Source: Datura wrightii (Eukaryota > Streptophyta > Magnoliopsida > Solanales > Solanaceae). From it: DNA of 64,000 nucleotides. Under the pieces are notes generated by a model. That model saw nothing but the letters and a program-made list of their open reading frames with translations. It searched no databases and had not been told where the DNA came from. Position numbers and translations under genes: made by a program. The stretch lies in the NCBI GenBank assembly GCA_035772735.1, contig JASDFA010000001.1:135823001-135887000 (forward strand). Reading direction: 5' to 3'. Position 1 is the stretch's first letter. Every line of letters begins with the position of its first letter. Shown here piece after piece: positions 34,272 through 46,087 of this stretch.

Positions 34272-35533
34272 ATGTCTCCTAAACATAATTCTAGCTAGAA
34301 GAATGCAGCTAACATGCCTCTACAATCTAGTATACAAAACCAAAAAGGTCCACACACTCCAGTATAGGGATCTAATATTGGAATCCAGGATGGACCAACT
34401 ATTAGTGGCAGAGTTCCAGACACCCTAGTTCCTCAGCCACTTAGTATGGGTACTTTCGAGGCAGAGTTCTGAAGGGTTATTCAGATGCTCACTCAGTTAC
34501 TGGTCACCTTGTCAAGTCATCAAAACTCAGCATCAGTTGGTTTTAACTTTCATGATTCAGGAGCATCGAGGATTAGAGTGTTATTAATGATGAATCCTCC
34601 AGTATTCATAGGATCAAATCTTGATGAGCATACTCAGAACATCATTAATGAGATCAGGAAGATTCTGAAAGCAATGCATACCACTAAGATAGAGGGAGTT
34701 GAGTTTATTTTTATCAGCTCAAGGACATGGCTAATGTGTGGTATGACCAGTGGGAGTAAGGGCAAGATGATAATGCAGGCCCAACCACTTGGGATAGTTT
34801 TGTAAAGGTTTTCTTGAACCACTTCTTCTCCCAAGGGCTAAGAGAGGCAAAGGCAGAGGATTTCATGAACTTGAGGAAAGGTACTATGAGTATGAAGGAG
34901 TATAGCGTTAAGTTTATTCAGTTGTCTAGATATGCTTCAAAGATGGTACTAAATACGAGGACCAAAATAAGGAATTTTTTTTTTGGGTTGGGTAAGCACA
35001 TGAAGATGGAACGCAAGGGCTATCTCTTGATTAGTGACATGGATATTTCTAGACTCATGGCCTATGCTCAGTAGCTAGAACAAGATAAGCAAAAGGACTG
35101 AGAGGAGCATCAAAGTAAGAGGTCTAAGATAACAGGTAGTGAGACCACCCAATAGAAGAATGAAAATAGAAACAGGTCCTTCTTTAGAAATAGAAACAGT
35201 CAGCTGCTAATGTTGCAGCTACAAGTAACATGAGAAATTAGAGGTCTCAGGTGCAGGGAAGCCCCTGACATCCACCTTGTGGTATATATGTTAAGGTCCA
35301 CATAGGTGAGTGTCATGTGGCAGAGATAGATATTATGGTTGCAACTACAAGGGATATTATTTGAGAGGTTGTCTATCCAGATAGGGTAATGGGGGTAATA
35401 GAGCTCAGTCTACTCCCTCAGTAGGAAGAGTTTCCCGGAAGGGAAATACTTCGGGAACAGACAAAGGTCAGAATCTTCTGAATGCTATGACTAGTCACCA
35501 AGATGAAGAAACTCTCTAAACATTGTCACTGGT
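34272..35533 (+). pseudogene. gag: gag pseudogene of H
   Basis: After MSPKHNSS the frame is broken by stops. Recognisable parts are LLMMNPPVFIGSNLDEHTQN, then in another frame DSFVKVFLNHFFSQGLREAK, AEDFMNLRKGTMSMKEYSVK and FIQLSRYASKMV. A CCHC zinc-knuckle relic follows near 35270-35390, readable after frame changes. This Gag belongs to a different chromovirus family from A, B and I. At least five stops or shifts are present. Confidence 0.8.
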
Positions 35534-36159
35534 ATGTTAAAAGTCATCTCTATTGATGTATATGCTTTACTTGATCCAGGTACTACTCTATACTTTTTAA
35601 CTTCTTATGTAGTTGTTAAGTTTGGGATCTCCCTAGTACAACTCTTAGAGCTCTTCAGTATTTATACTCCGGTCGATGAGTTAGTCCTAGATAAGAGAAT
35701 CACAGAGATTGTATAATTTCAATCCATCATAAATATACCATAGCTAATCTAGTAGAGTTGGACATAGTGGATATTGATATCATTCTAGGCATGGATTGGT
35801 TATATTCTCTTTGTGCAACATTAAATTATAGCATGTAGTAGAGTTTTTATTTCTCGTTGAGATAGTCTTGGTTTGTGAGGGTAGTCCCGTTATGCCTAAG
35901 GGTTTTTTTATTTCATACCTCAAGACCGCAAAGTTAAATATCTAAGGGGTGTGTCCATCATTTAGTGAGATAGAGAACTATAATACTGAGACACCATCCC
36001 TTCAATCAGTTCCAATCATCAATGAGTTCCTAGAGGTCTTTCTAAATGATCTTTCCAGAGTTCCTCCCAGTAGGGAAATAGATTTTGGAATAGATGTTCT
36101 TATTGATACTCATCCTATTTCTCTTCCGCTATGTAGGACGGCTCAAGCTAAGTTAAAAG
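35534..36159 (+). pseudogene. PR: protease pseudogene of H
   Basis: MLKVISIDVYALLDPGTTLYF marks the retropepsin core. DIDIILGMDWLYSL follows near 35771, and IPPSREIDFG and TPISLP-like linker sequence lies before reverse transcriptase. Stops and frameshifts interrupt it. Confidence 0.75.
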
Positions 36160-36720
36160 AGGTAAAGGAGTAGTTTAAAGATCTTCTAGATAAGGGTTTC
36201 ATTCACCCTAGTGTTTCACCTTTGGTTGCTCCAGTTCTCTTCATGCGTAAGAAGGATGGTACTTTTACAATGTATATTAACTACCAGCTATTGAACAAGG
36301 TCACTATCTTGAATAGATATCCCCTTCCTAGGATTGATGACTTATTCGACCAACTTTAGGGCGCCAAGTGTTTATCAAAAATAGACATCTGATTAGGGTA
36401 TCATTAGTTAAAATTTAGGGAGTGTGATATTCCCATGACGTCTTTCAGGACTCACTGTGGTCATTTTGAATTTGTCATTATGTTCTTTGGTTTTACTAAC
36501 ACTCCTGTTGCATTTATGATCTTATGAACTGAGTATTAAAGTTATATTTGGACATGTTTGTTCTTGTGTTTATTGATGACATCTTGATTTACTCTAAGAG
36601 TAAGGAGGAGCGTGATTTGTAGAAGGATTTTCAACTATTGCTGCTCCGTTGACTAAGTTGACCCAAAAGAAGGTCAAATTCTAATGGGCTGAAGCTTGTG
36701 AGAAAAGCTTTTAGGAATTA
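36160..36720 (+). pseudogene. RT: reverse transcriptase pseudogene of H, with internal deletion
   Basis: LDKGFIHPSVSPLVAPVLFMRKKDG, NKVTILNRYPLPRIDDLFDQL, SFRTHCGHFEFVIMFFGFTNTPVAFM and the palm motif F-I-D-D-I-L-I-Y-S are present, the catalytic pair intact. Soon after the palm motif, at about 36620, the sequence jumps to VEGFSTIAAPLTKLTQKK. About 200 bp of the thumb region are missing. Several stops are present. Confidence 0.8.
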
Positions 36721-37329
36721 ATGATTCAGTTGACTATTGCTCCTGTATTAACCCTCCCAGAAGGTACATATAGCAATATGGTTTGTTGTGATGCATCCCG
36801 AGTAGGTATCATTTATGAATTAGTGCAAAATGGTAAAGTCATATCCTATGCCTCCATACAGCTTAAGCTCCATGAGAAGAAAATCCAGCTCATGACCTTG
36901 AGTTGGCAACTATAGCATTTGAGTTGAAGATTTGGCGCTACTATCTATGTGGTGCAAATGTTGATGTGTTCGTAGACCACAAGGTCCTGAAATATGTATT
37001 CAGCTAGAAGGAGTTTATTCTTAGACAGAGGAGGTGGCTTCAGCTACTCAAAGACTATGACATGAGTATTTTCTGCCATCCCGGTAAGGCTAATGTAGTT
37101 TCTAATGCTCTTAGCAGTAATGTGCACATACTCTCATATTTAGGATTTCATCTCTTGGACTCTAAAGAAGGTAATGTGCTCTTTCAGGATGGGGTTGTAT
37201 CATCTCTAGTAGTAGTAGTTAAGGAAAAGTAGGACAAGAATTCCCTCTTACTTTAGTTAAAGAAAGATGTTCAACAACATAAGCTATTGGTTTTCGTACA
37301 AGGGGAGATAGTGTCTTGAGATATCAACG
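36721..37329 (+). pseudogene. RH: RNase H and integrase N-terminal remnant of H
   Basis: CDASRVGIIYELVQNGKVISYAS gives the first catalytic residue. After a one-base shift the rest reads HDLELATIAFELKIW-like and VFVDHKVLKYVF. RRWLQLLKDYDMS and the linker up to VVVKEK-stop-DKN follow. The element is cut at 37329 by the LTR of I, so no integrase core is present in the window. Confidence 0.75.
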
Positions 37330-39897
37330 TGTTATACCCCGAGAACACAAGAATTGGACCCGAAAGAGAATCAGTAGAAAAACTAAAAAATGTTGCAGCA
37401 TTTGCAGAACGGGTCACTTAATGACTTGTGAGGAGGCCTAACGAGTCGTCAAGTGACTTGTGGGAAGGCTTGAGATGATGAAGGACTCGAGGTCCTCACG
37501 GGTGATGTAACGACTCGTGGTCAGTCACCACGAGTCATCATGTCAGTCATGGCGAGGTCCTAGAGAAAGATGGTAAATCTTATCTAGTGTACTTAACAGA
37601 TGGTACCTAATGAGTCGTCGTCAGTCCTAATGACCTGTTAGGAGGGATTTTACCAAGCCAAATGATTTTTCATGAATGACGAGGTAGTGCACTTGACGAG
37701 TGAACCAACAGATCATGTGCCCTAGTAACGAGTCATCAGGTCGTCCTTAGGACCGCCTGACAGTTATTTTCAACAATTTTAGTAAGGGCTTTTCTATAAT
37801 TCCGAAGTTCTAAGGGACTATACTACGTCTTTTTAAGCTCGTAATAGAGGGTTTTAAGCAGAGAAAACCCATCGTAGGCCATTTCTTCATGCATGCAAGG
37901 TTAAAGGTTTGAAGGGAAGAAATTGAGGAGAATTTCAAGGTTTTCAAGGGAAATCTCAGCTAGGTAATTAAGAGGAGTTAAGATTCTTCATTCCCAGGTA
38001 TGTAAGGCTATTAGTGGGTGCTTCCTTCCACCACCCATGCCCATTCCCAATCAATTTGTGATTTGGTTGTGATGATTAAGTATGGGTCTTCATTTAATTG
38101 CATGAATCTACATTTCTACCCATGGGTATGATTAAATCTAGTTGATATTGGTGATTTACTATTCTATTCTTAATTTATTTTATCAAAATTGTTTTCTAAA
38201 AATTTAATCTAAAACATCCATATGTGGGTAGTTCCTAATAGAATGTGATGATGATGGAGTAGATGATGAGAAGCATCTTTCCAACCTTACCCATGATTTT
38301 TATAATATTTTCAAAGAAGATTAAATAGACCCAAGTATGATGGAGCTTTGGGTAGTGCCCGATGATGAGCATGACTGATCATTTTCTTGAATTTACTTTA
38401 TTACTTCGTTTTGGAGTGAAATCTCCTAAATTATAATGTTTTCAAATGATTTGAATGGGTTCAAGCATGATAAAGATTTGGGCAAGGCCCTTATGTTGAT
38501 AATGATGAAGTGATATTCCTAAAGTAGGCTTACCACATGATTTTTGGAGTAAAGGATCCCACTATTCTTTGAGCTTGTGGTATGTTTCAAAGTAAAGCCT
38601 TCTCTATGCGTAAATCCTTAATTGCTATGCATGTTATTTTTGAGCTTTGTCAAGGACAATGTTAAGCTTCATTTCACATGATGTTGAGTCTACGCATGAT
38701 TTCGTTCTAAGCTTTGTCGAAAGGACATTGTTGAGCTTCATATTTATATGATGTCTAGTGTATACGTGATGCAATAATGAGCTTTGTCAATAGACAATGT
38801 TAAGCTTCATTTCACACGATGTTGATCTTATGCATGATTTCATGTTGAGCATCGTCACTAGATGATGTTATGCTTCGTATTTATACGATATAGAGCATCA
38901 CATGTTTTGGGAGAAGAGTCTAGCACCGAATGGGCTAAGGCTTGACTACCCTATACCCCAAAACTATGCGCCAACATAGGTTGATTCTATTATATTATTG
39001 GGACCTCCCTTGTGAGCTATCCCCAACCCGATTGTCCCTTTGAGCTTGATGTCGATATCATGGTATCGTCCGTAGCCCTGGAAAGGTTATGGATGGCTCT
39101 ACCCACTTGAGTGTAATAATCAGGACCACGTAAGCTCTATCGTGGTATGTTAATTAAGTGACGAGTCTCTCGCTGTCTATATCATTCGGGTTTGCATATC
39201 TATTACTCATGTTAATTATCTTATGTATGCATGTTTAAAAAGCAAGCTTTGATGCATTGTTAGCTTTTGATATAAATGTTATGATTTAGCTTGAGTCATT
39301 CGATTTAGTAATGCTATTCTGAGGCCATGCATGACCATGTATGAAATAAGAATGATTTCATAATGAATGTTTGAGATCTTTTTCTTATCCTTTAAGGATA
39401 TCATATATGTATGACTTGTTTTAAAAGAATATTATTGCTCTAGAAGTTTTACTTACCTTGCATACTCGGTACATTCCACGTACTGACTGTATACTTTCTA
39501 TGCTGCATCATTTCATGATGCAGGATCAGGTTCTTAGATTCAGCCTCGTTCGTAGCCACTTATCAAAGTTAGCACCTGCTTATTTGGTGATTCCTCATCT
39601 TTTGAGGACTAGACTTTCAGTTACCTTTATCTTATTTTAAGTTTTAGTAGTTTTGAGCTAGTTGGGGGTGTTGTCCCATCACCTGTCTAGATTAGAGGCT
39701 TATCAAACTTAGACATGCATTCAGCTTCAGATGCTCATTCTGTTGTTATATTGAGTTAGACTTCCGCTGAGTTTATATTATATTTCCTTCATGCTTATTG
39801 AATGAGTTAGTGAATATTTATGCCATGGGCTGACTTGGGGTCTCTCGGGGTCCATTGTCCTGCGTCTACGATCCGGGTCTCCTCTCAGGTCGTGAAA
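37330..39897 (+). mobile_element. 5' LTR of chromovirus I
   Basis: TGTTATACCCC...cgtgaaa, 2568 bp, inserted into H. It holds inverted words at 37405-37750, including the perfect hairpin actcgtggt-cagtc-accacgagt at 37513-37535; a donor-like cccag/gtatgtaag at 37993-38004; a fourfold 68-bp repeat at 38641-38900; and the conserved block with perfect hairpin ctgcatcat-ttc-atgatgcag at 39503-39523. Confidence 0.87.
38641..38900 (+). repeat. four degenerate 68-bp tandem repeats in LTR I
   Basis: Units start near 38641, 38708, 38778 and 38845 with 'gagctttgtc', followed by 'gacaatgttaagcttcat'. In three units the ttgtc and gacaa words form a short hairpin with loops of 3-5 bp. The fourth is the most diverged. 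Confidence 0.75.
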
Positions 39898-39900
39898 AAC

Positions 39901-39913
39901 TTGGTGTCAGAGC
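39901..39913 (+). promoter_or_regulatory. primer binding site of I (tRNA-iMet)
   Basis: ttggtgtcagagc, one change from the initiator tRNA-Met primer site, three bases after the LTR end. Confidence 0.88.
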
Positions 39914-40107
39914 AATAGGTTTGAAGTGTCCTATGGAGTCTAAAAGCTACGTTAAGTAGAGTCTTTTTCATGGTTGTGAAGCGCGCCACACTTATGACGA
40001 AGAGGATACGAAACATTTTAGGAAATGTTCCCATCTTTTATAATCTATGTCATGCGATGAAGATTCTTTCTGTCCCTCTAATTCGTGCTATTCGCGATTG
40101 CAAAATC

Positions 40108-41352
40108 ATGACTCCTCGAAGGATAAATAGAAGGAGAAATGGAGATGGTAAAGGCCATGAGGATAGCATGGGTTATGGGCATCAGCAGGTCCCACCAGTT
40201 CAGGAGCCTCAGGCACCGAAGCCGACCACCCATGCTTAGTTCTGGGCCTCTATCCAAATGCTTGTGCAGGCCTTGACTGCTCAGGTCAATCAACAGACTA
40301 TTGCGCATGTTCCACAGAATGGCAATGTAGCGATGGCTCAAGACAGGGATTTCTTATGGATGAACCCGCCGGAATACTTGGGGTCCATGGTAAGTGAGGA
40401 CCCACATGAATTCGTTGATGAGATCATTAAGAACACCCAGGTTATCGGGGTGAGCAGTGTTGAGTGCCCAGATTTGGCCTCCTACTAGTTGAAGGGGGTT
40501 TCGCATATCTGGTTTCATCAGTGGAAAAACAACAGAGTTGCTGGAGAAGGTCCAGTCACTTGGGAAGAGTTCCATGTTGCATTCCTGGATCGGTTCTTCC
40601 CTCGGGAGATGAGGGAGCTAAAGGCAGCAGAGTTTGTAAACTTGATGCAAGGGAGGATGACGGTACTAGAATATTCCCTTGAGTTCACTCGCCTATCGAA
40701 GTATGCTCCTGAGTTAGTGGCTGACCAGAGGGTGCGAGTGAGCAGGTTTGTTCATAGGATAGAAGGTTACTTGGATAAGGAATGCAAGATTGCTGTGCTC
40801 CATCAGGATATGGATTTCCCTCGAATGGTGTTGTACGCCTAGTAAATGGAGGTGACACATACAAGAGAGAGAGAGGCCAAGAGGACCAGGACTAAGGACC
40901 ACAGATTCTCCCAGCAGAGGTACAGCGGTGGGCACCATTAGAAGACCCGCCAAGGATCATCCGCCCCAGCTTCATTAGCCTTGAGTGTTCTATCTCGGCC
41001 TAGGCATGATCATAGAGGATGAGCATCTGGCTCGAGGGGTTAGAGCAGCAGGCCTGCAGATTCAGGTGTTCGATCTTGTTGCAGATGTGGCCAAGGGCAT
41101 ACATCCCAGTGCTTGGCAGGTTTGGGTGCGTGTTTTGGGTGCGGGCAAGTCGAAAACATACTTAGAGATTGTCCAGCAGCGAGAAAGGATCGAGTTGGGG
41201 GCCGTGGCCCATCTTCTAGATTAGCAGCCCCACCCCCTCACTCAGCACATTAGGGGGCATCTACCAGTGCATCTAGCGGTCAGCGCCAGAAAAGATTCTA
41301 CGCCCTAGCATCCCATCAGGAGTAGGAGGTCTCCTCGTACGGGGTTACTGGT
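40108..41352 (+). pseudogene. gag: gag pseudogene of I
   Basis: MTPRRINRRRNGDGKG, IQMLVQALTAQVNQQT, FLWMNPPEYLGSMVSEDP, VTWEEFHVAFLDRFFPREMR, AAEFVNLMQGRMTVLEYSLE and SKYAPELVADQRVRV are followed by a CCHC pattern readable near 41080-41180 (CCRCGQGHTSQC, then ACFGCGQ). It has only a handful of single-base stops (for example after TTHA, in ASY-stop-LKGV and after VLYA) and is much better preserved than A, B or H. The ATG follows a leader alignable with B and H. Confidence 0.88.
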
Positions 41353-41976
41353 ATGTTACGAGTCTTCCCTGTTGATGTTTACGCTCTGTTAGATCCAAGG
41401 ACCACCTTGTCCTTTCTGACACCTTATGTAGCTAGTAGCTTCGGAGTCAATCTCGATGTCTTGTCAGAATCCTTCTCGGTTTCTACTCTAATAGGTGACT
41501 CAGTTATAGCTAGACGGGTGTATAGAGATTGCCCAGTCTTGGTTCTCCATAAGGTCACCTCAGTAGATCTGATAGAGTTAGGCATGACCAATTTCGATGT
41601 TATTCTCGGCATGGATTGGTTGTATGCTTGTTATGCTTCCATTAATTGTAAGACCCGGTCAGTAGAGTTCAGATTCCCATGTGAGCCAGTCTTACAATGG
41701 AAGGCTAGTTCAGTTATGCCTGTAGGTCAATTTATTTCCTATATTAAGGCCAGAAAAATGATTTCTAAGGTTTGTTTATACCATCTAGTTAGGGTTAAGG
41801 ACGTGGAGTCCAAGAATCCGACTATCCAGTTAGTTCCAGTAGTACGTAAGTATCATGAGATCTTTCCTGATGATTTGCTGGGTATTCCTCCCGTGCGAGA
41901 GATTAATTTCGGTATTGACCTCCTTCTCGATACACAACCTATATCTATTCCTCCCCACAGGATGACCCCAGTCTAG
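41353..41976 (+). pseudogene. PR: protease of I, nearly intact
   Basis: 207 codons are open: MLRVFPVDVYALLDPRTTLSF, where the D-P-G core has become D-P-R, then VIARRVYRDCPVLVLHK, FDVILGMDWLYACYAS, SVMPVGQFISYIKARKM, and the linker EIFPDDLLGIPPVREINFGI to TQPISIPPHRMTPV. The lost glycine in the active loop probably abolishes activity. A stop separates it from reverse transcriptase. Confidence 0.85.
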
Positions 41977-42805
41977 CTAAAAGATTGGAAGGATCAGTTA
42001 AAGGATTTGCTAGATAAGGGTTTCATTAGACCGAGCCAGTCTCTATGGGGCACACCAGTATTATTTGTTTAGAAAAAAGATGGTTCCCTTCCTATGTGTA
42101 TTGATTATCGATAGTTGAACAAAGTCAGTGTCAAGAACAGATATCCCCTACCTAGGATCAATGATCTATTTGATCAAATTCAGGGTGTTAAGTATTTCTC
42201 AAAGATAGATCTCAGATCTGGGTATCATCGGCTCAGAATTCGGGAGAGTGATATCCCGAAGATGGCATTTAGTGACACGGTATGGTCATTACGAGTTTGT
42301 AGTGATGTCTTTTGGACTAACGAATGCTCCTGCGGCTTTTATGGACCTGATGAATAGGGTATTCAAGTAATATTTGGACATGTTCGTGATCATGTTCATC
42401 GATGACATCTTGGTATACTCTTAGAGCGAGGAGGAGCATGCCGCTCACTTGAGAGTAGTGCTCCAGACCCTCAAGAACCACCAATTGTATGCAATGTTCA
42501 GAAAGTGTGAGTTTTGGTTTGAATCCGTGACATTCTTGGGCCATGTGGTGTCTAGTGAAGGCATAAAAGTAGACTCGCAGAAAATTAAGGCGGTGAAGAA
42601 TTGGCCCAGATTGGTGAATCCTTCGGATATCCGAAGTTTCTTAGGCCTAGATGGCTATTGTTGGAGGTTTATGGAGGGTTTCTCATCCATTGTAGTGCCT
42701 TTGACTACATTGACTCAGAAGAAGGTGAAGTTTCAGTGGTCAGAGGCTTGTGAGAAAAGCTTTCAAGAGTTGAAGGCCGACTTACCTCAGCACTGGTATT
42801 GACCC
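41977..42805 (+). pseudogene. RT: reverse transcriptase pseudogene of I
   Basis: LDKGFIRPSQS, KKDGSLPMCIDYR, NKVSVKNRYPLPRINDLFDQI, KIDLRSGYHRLR and PKMAF are followed by a one-base shift near 42272, then GHYEFVVMSFGLTNAPAAFM and the intact palm motif M-F-I-D-D-I-L-V-Y-S. FLGHVVSSEGIKVD and KFQWSEACEKSF close the connection. Stops include those in FV-stop-KKDG, DYR-stop-LNK and YS-stop-SEEE, several of them explained by CAG-to-TAG changes. Confidence 0.88.
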
Positions 42806-43435
42806 TACCCGAGGGTAACGATGGTTTCGTGGTGTATTGGTGATGCTTCTAGAGTTGGAATTGGGTGTGTGTTGATGCAGCGTGGGAGGGTGATAGCTTA
42901 TGCCTCTCGACAGTTGAAAGTGCATGAAAAGAATTACCCAACCCATGATCTTGAATTGGCCACGGTGGTGTTCGCATTGAAGATATGGCAACATTACTTG
43001 TATGGGTTCCACGTGGATGTATTTACGGACCAAAAGAGCATGCAATATGTGTTCACCCAGAAAGATCTAAATCTTTGGTAAAGGAGGTGGTTGGAGTTAC
43101 TTAAGAATTATGATATGAGTGTCCTTTACCACCTGGGCAAGGATAATGTGGTTGCAGATGCGCTTCATAGACTCTCAATGGAGAGTGTGTCCCATGTGGA
43201 TGACGGGAAAAAGGACTTGGAGAAAGATGTTCACCGGCTTTCAAGGCGGGGAGTTAGATTGATCGATTCGACCGATGGCGGTGTGGTTATGCATAATGGG
43301 TCAGAATCGTCGTTGGTAGTTGATGTTAAATCTAGGCAAGATGAGGATCCAATGTTGAGGAAGCTGAAGGAGGCGATGCGGAATCAGAAAGTGGAGGTTT
43401 TCTCCCAAGGGGGAGATGGTGTGCTATGATACCAG
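42806..43435 (+). pseudogene. RH: RNase H and linker of I
   Basis: The frame DASRVGIGCVLMQRGRVIAY, HDLELATVVFALKIW and DVFTDQKSMQYVF carries D, E and D. DQK replaces the usual DHK. A one-base insertion near 42840 and a stop after KDLNLW break it. The linker NVVADALHRLSMESV to QKVEVFSQGGDGVL is open from 43091 and ends in one stop before integrase. Confidence 0.84.
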
Positions 43436-44462
43436 GGCCAACTATGTGTTCTGGACGTTGATAATTTGAGAGTTCGGATATTGCATGAGGCACATGGTAC
43501 CAGATATTCTATTCATCCAGGGTCCATGAAAATGTATCGAGATTTGAAAGAAATCTATTGGTCAGATAGTATGGAAAGGGATATTGCGGAGTTCATAGCA
43601 AAATGTCCAAACTGTCAGCAAGTAAAAGTTGAGCATCAAAGACCTGGAGGTGTACTTCAGGATATTGCCATCCCCACTTGGAAGTGGGAAGAAATAAATA
43701 TGGACTTCATTACAGGTCTACCTCGTACTCGCCGACAATACGACTCCATTTGGGTAGTGGTGGACAGGTTGACCAAGGCTGCTGCACACTTCCTACCGGT
43801 CAAGACTACGGATTCAACAGACATTTATGCTAAGTTGTATATTTGGGAGTTGGTTCGGCTTCATGGAGTGCCCTTGTATATTGATCGAGTTACTCAGTTT
43901 ACTTCTCAATTCTGGCATTCATTTCCAAAAGGGCTCCAGACGCAGGTTAAGCTAAGCACAACTTTTCATCCTCAGACAGATGGCCTAGCGGAATGAACCA
44001 TTTAGACTCTTGAGGATATGTTGCGGGCATGTGTTATGGATTTCAAACATAGTTGGAATGATCATTTTCCCTTGATCGAGTTCACTTATAATAACAGTTA
44101 CCACTCTAGCGTCCAGATGGCACCGTTCGAGTCTCTCTACGGGAGAAGGTGCACATCTCCCATCGGATGGTTCGAGGTTGGTGAGGCAGTTGTAGTAGGA
44201 CTAGATTCGGTTCATGAGGCGATGATGAAGGTTCAGTTGATAAGGGACTAGTTGGAAACTGCTCAGAGTGGTCAAAAATCATATGCTGATGTGAGAAGAA
44301 GAGAATTGGAGTTTGATGTAGACCACTAGATATTTCTAAAGGTATCTTCCATGAAGGGAGTCGTGCGGTTCGGAAAGAAAAGTAAACTCAATCCCCGCTA
44401 TGTTGGTCCCTACCGGGTTGTGATAAGAGTTGGTAAGGTGGTGTATGAGTTAGACTTGCCTT
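43436..44462 (+). pseudogene. INT: integrase of I
   Basis: HEAHGTRYSIHPG and CPNCQQ form the HHCC domain. The catalytic triad is visible as NMDFITGLP (D), IDRVTQFTSQFW (D, with a two-residue loss before it) and TDGLAE (E), followed by two stops (CGA-to-TGA and CAG-to-TAG types). The C-terminal part gives LIEFTYNNSYHSSVQM, SLYGRRCTSPIGWFEVGE and NPRYVGPYRVVIRVGKV, the GPY/F module. The segment TSPIGWFEVGEAVVVGL is the one missing in A and B. Confidence 0.88.
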
Positions 44463-44665
44463 CAGAATTGGCTTCAGTTCATTCGTGCTCCATGTATCTC
44501 TTTTGAAGAAATGCTTGGGTTATCCAGCCTTGGTGGTTCCGATAGACAACGTTGGTGTGAAAGACAGTCTCAGTTATGAGGAAATTCCGGTTGAAATTTT
44601 TGATTGACAAGTTCGAAGGCTGAGGAATAAAGAGGTAGCTTCAGTTAAGGTTTTATGAAGGAATC
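44463..44665 (+). pseudogene. CHD: chromodomain of I, cut by element D
   Basis: With frame changes the sequence gives HVSLLKKCLG-like, SYEEIPVEIFD, QVRRLRNKEVASVKVL and then ends at gaatc, where the LTR of D begins. The end of pol, the 3' untranslated region and the 3' LTR of I are not in the window. Confidence 0.78.
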
Positions 44666-46087
44666 TGTTCGGCTGTCTGCTTTGGGTATAAAGCTACACG
44701 CAAGTGCACGTGGTCGAACAAGTAGTAAAGTGGCTTAAGTAAGCCAAGTATCGATCCAACAGGGACTGGAATAAGGTAACAATCTGCTCAAGTGTACTAT
44801 ATTTTAATTCTAACAATGAAGACAACAGTGTAACCAAGAGTTAGATATTTTGGGTTCTAAATTTTATGCTAAGTCTAAAACAAGTATCTAATGTGAGTCT
44901 GAACTATGAATGTGAGTATACTGAGGTTAATTGAACATGTAAAGAAATTAATTATCGATATAAGTTGGTTAACCTTTCCTCCGGTTGCTAGTCAAGAACT
45001 AATGCCAATGGATTAAAATTCTCGTATTTAACCCAACTTAAGAATCATGAACCGCCCACCAACATTTCTGTGATTAAACGAAATTCATGTTCTAGCCATA
45101 CAAACCCGGTTCCTAAATTGACTAATACGACTTTCAGGTATATTTCTATCCTGAAGTTAAATCAATTCTCAATTTTCCCAAACTAAGAAAAGATCATATC
45201 CTATTAATTCACAACGTTCCAATTTCTTGCTCTCTCGAGTGAAACCGGACTTTTTAAATATACATTAACATAGGCCACACATTAATGCAGTAAGAACAAG
45301 AATCAATAGAACAACCATGGAAGAAAAGATGAAAAAACCAACTTAATCAACAATCACATTTCAATACAATTGTTCTTAACCTCAGCAAGAAGAGGAATTA
45401 GCCACTCATTTGTGGATTAAACATCGTTAAATGAGTGTTAAACATACAAGCAATTGAATTAAAGAAGAAGGAGATAGAGAAAAACCCTGAGATTTTCGTC
45501 CCCTCAACTGCCTGTAACCCACGTTCTTGCTCCACCAAGTCAGAATATTGAAAAATGAACCTAAGTGTTCTATTTATACTAGTGGGAATTTTTCCCGGAA
45601 TAACAAGCAACGTGTCACGGGGTGCATCGCGGAGCACTGCCTCCGTGACACGCCACAGATGCGGAGGCTCACTGGAAATGGACTGTCCAGGTAATAAAGC
45701 CCAACGTGGCATGGCGTGCAATGCGGGGCTAGGCCACCGTGCCACGGCCCCAACGCGCACCCACATTGGAAATTGCCAAAAAATCCCTAGCAAGGCAGAA
45801 GGCCTCCGCGATGGCAGCGTGACACGGCTCCATCGCGGAGCCTCTTTATTTTGTGCCTTTCAATGCCTTGTCCTTTGCTAACATCCGAGTCCAACCCCGA
45901 TCTCTCCCAACACGCATTTTAGCTTCCCAAAATTACATTTTACCTGCAAAACAATGCTAATCATGTTGGTTAGTATAAATTCACATTTTATTAACAATCA
46001 CATGAGAATGTATAAACATTGCTAGATAAACAAGGTTAAAATGACACATTTAAGTATCACTTGGGCATACAAATTAGCCCAAGATAA
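44666..46087 (-). mobile_element. 3' LTR of Athila-like element D
   Basis: The plus-strand start TGTTCGG...cacgcaagtgcacgtggtcg...aagtagtaaagtgg matches the E1 LTR pattern. The other end near 46087 (aagataa) is decayed, and its exact base is uncertain. Promoter words: cgtgtcacgg at 45611-45620 pairs perfectly with ccgtgacacg at 45643-45652. A TATA box (minus strand tataaata) lies at 45571-45579, about 30 bp downstream in the LTR orientation. A second gcgtgacacgg/ccgcgatgg group lies at 45806-45845. Confidence 0.83.

Noticed and set aside
38641..38900. CRISPR-like repeat-spacer array
   Set aside because: Plant nuclear context; units are degenerate end-to-end tandem repeats without unique spacers.
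45398..45881. Two open frames over 100 codons on opposite strands
   Set aside because: They cover the GC-rich word cluster in the D LTR; no start context, domain or conservation with E1.
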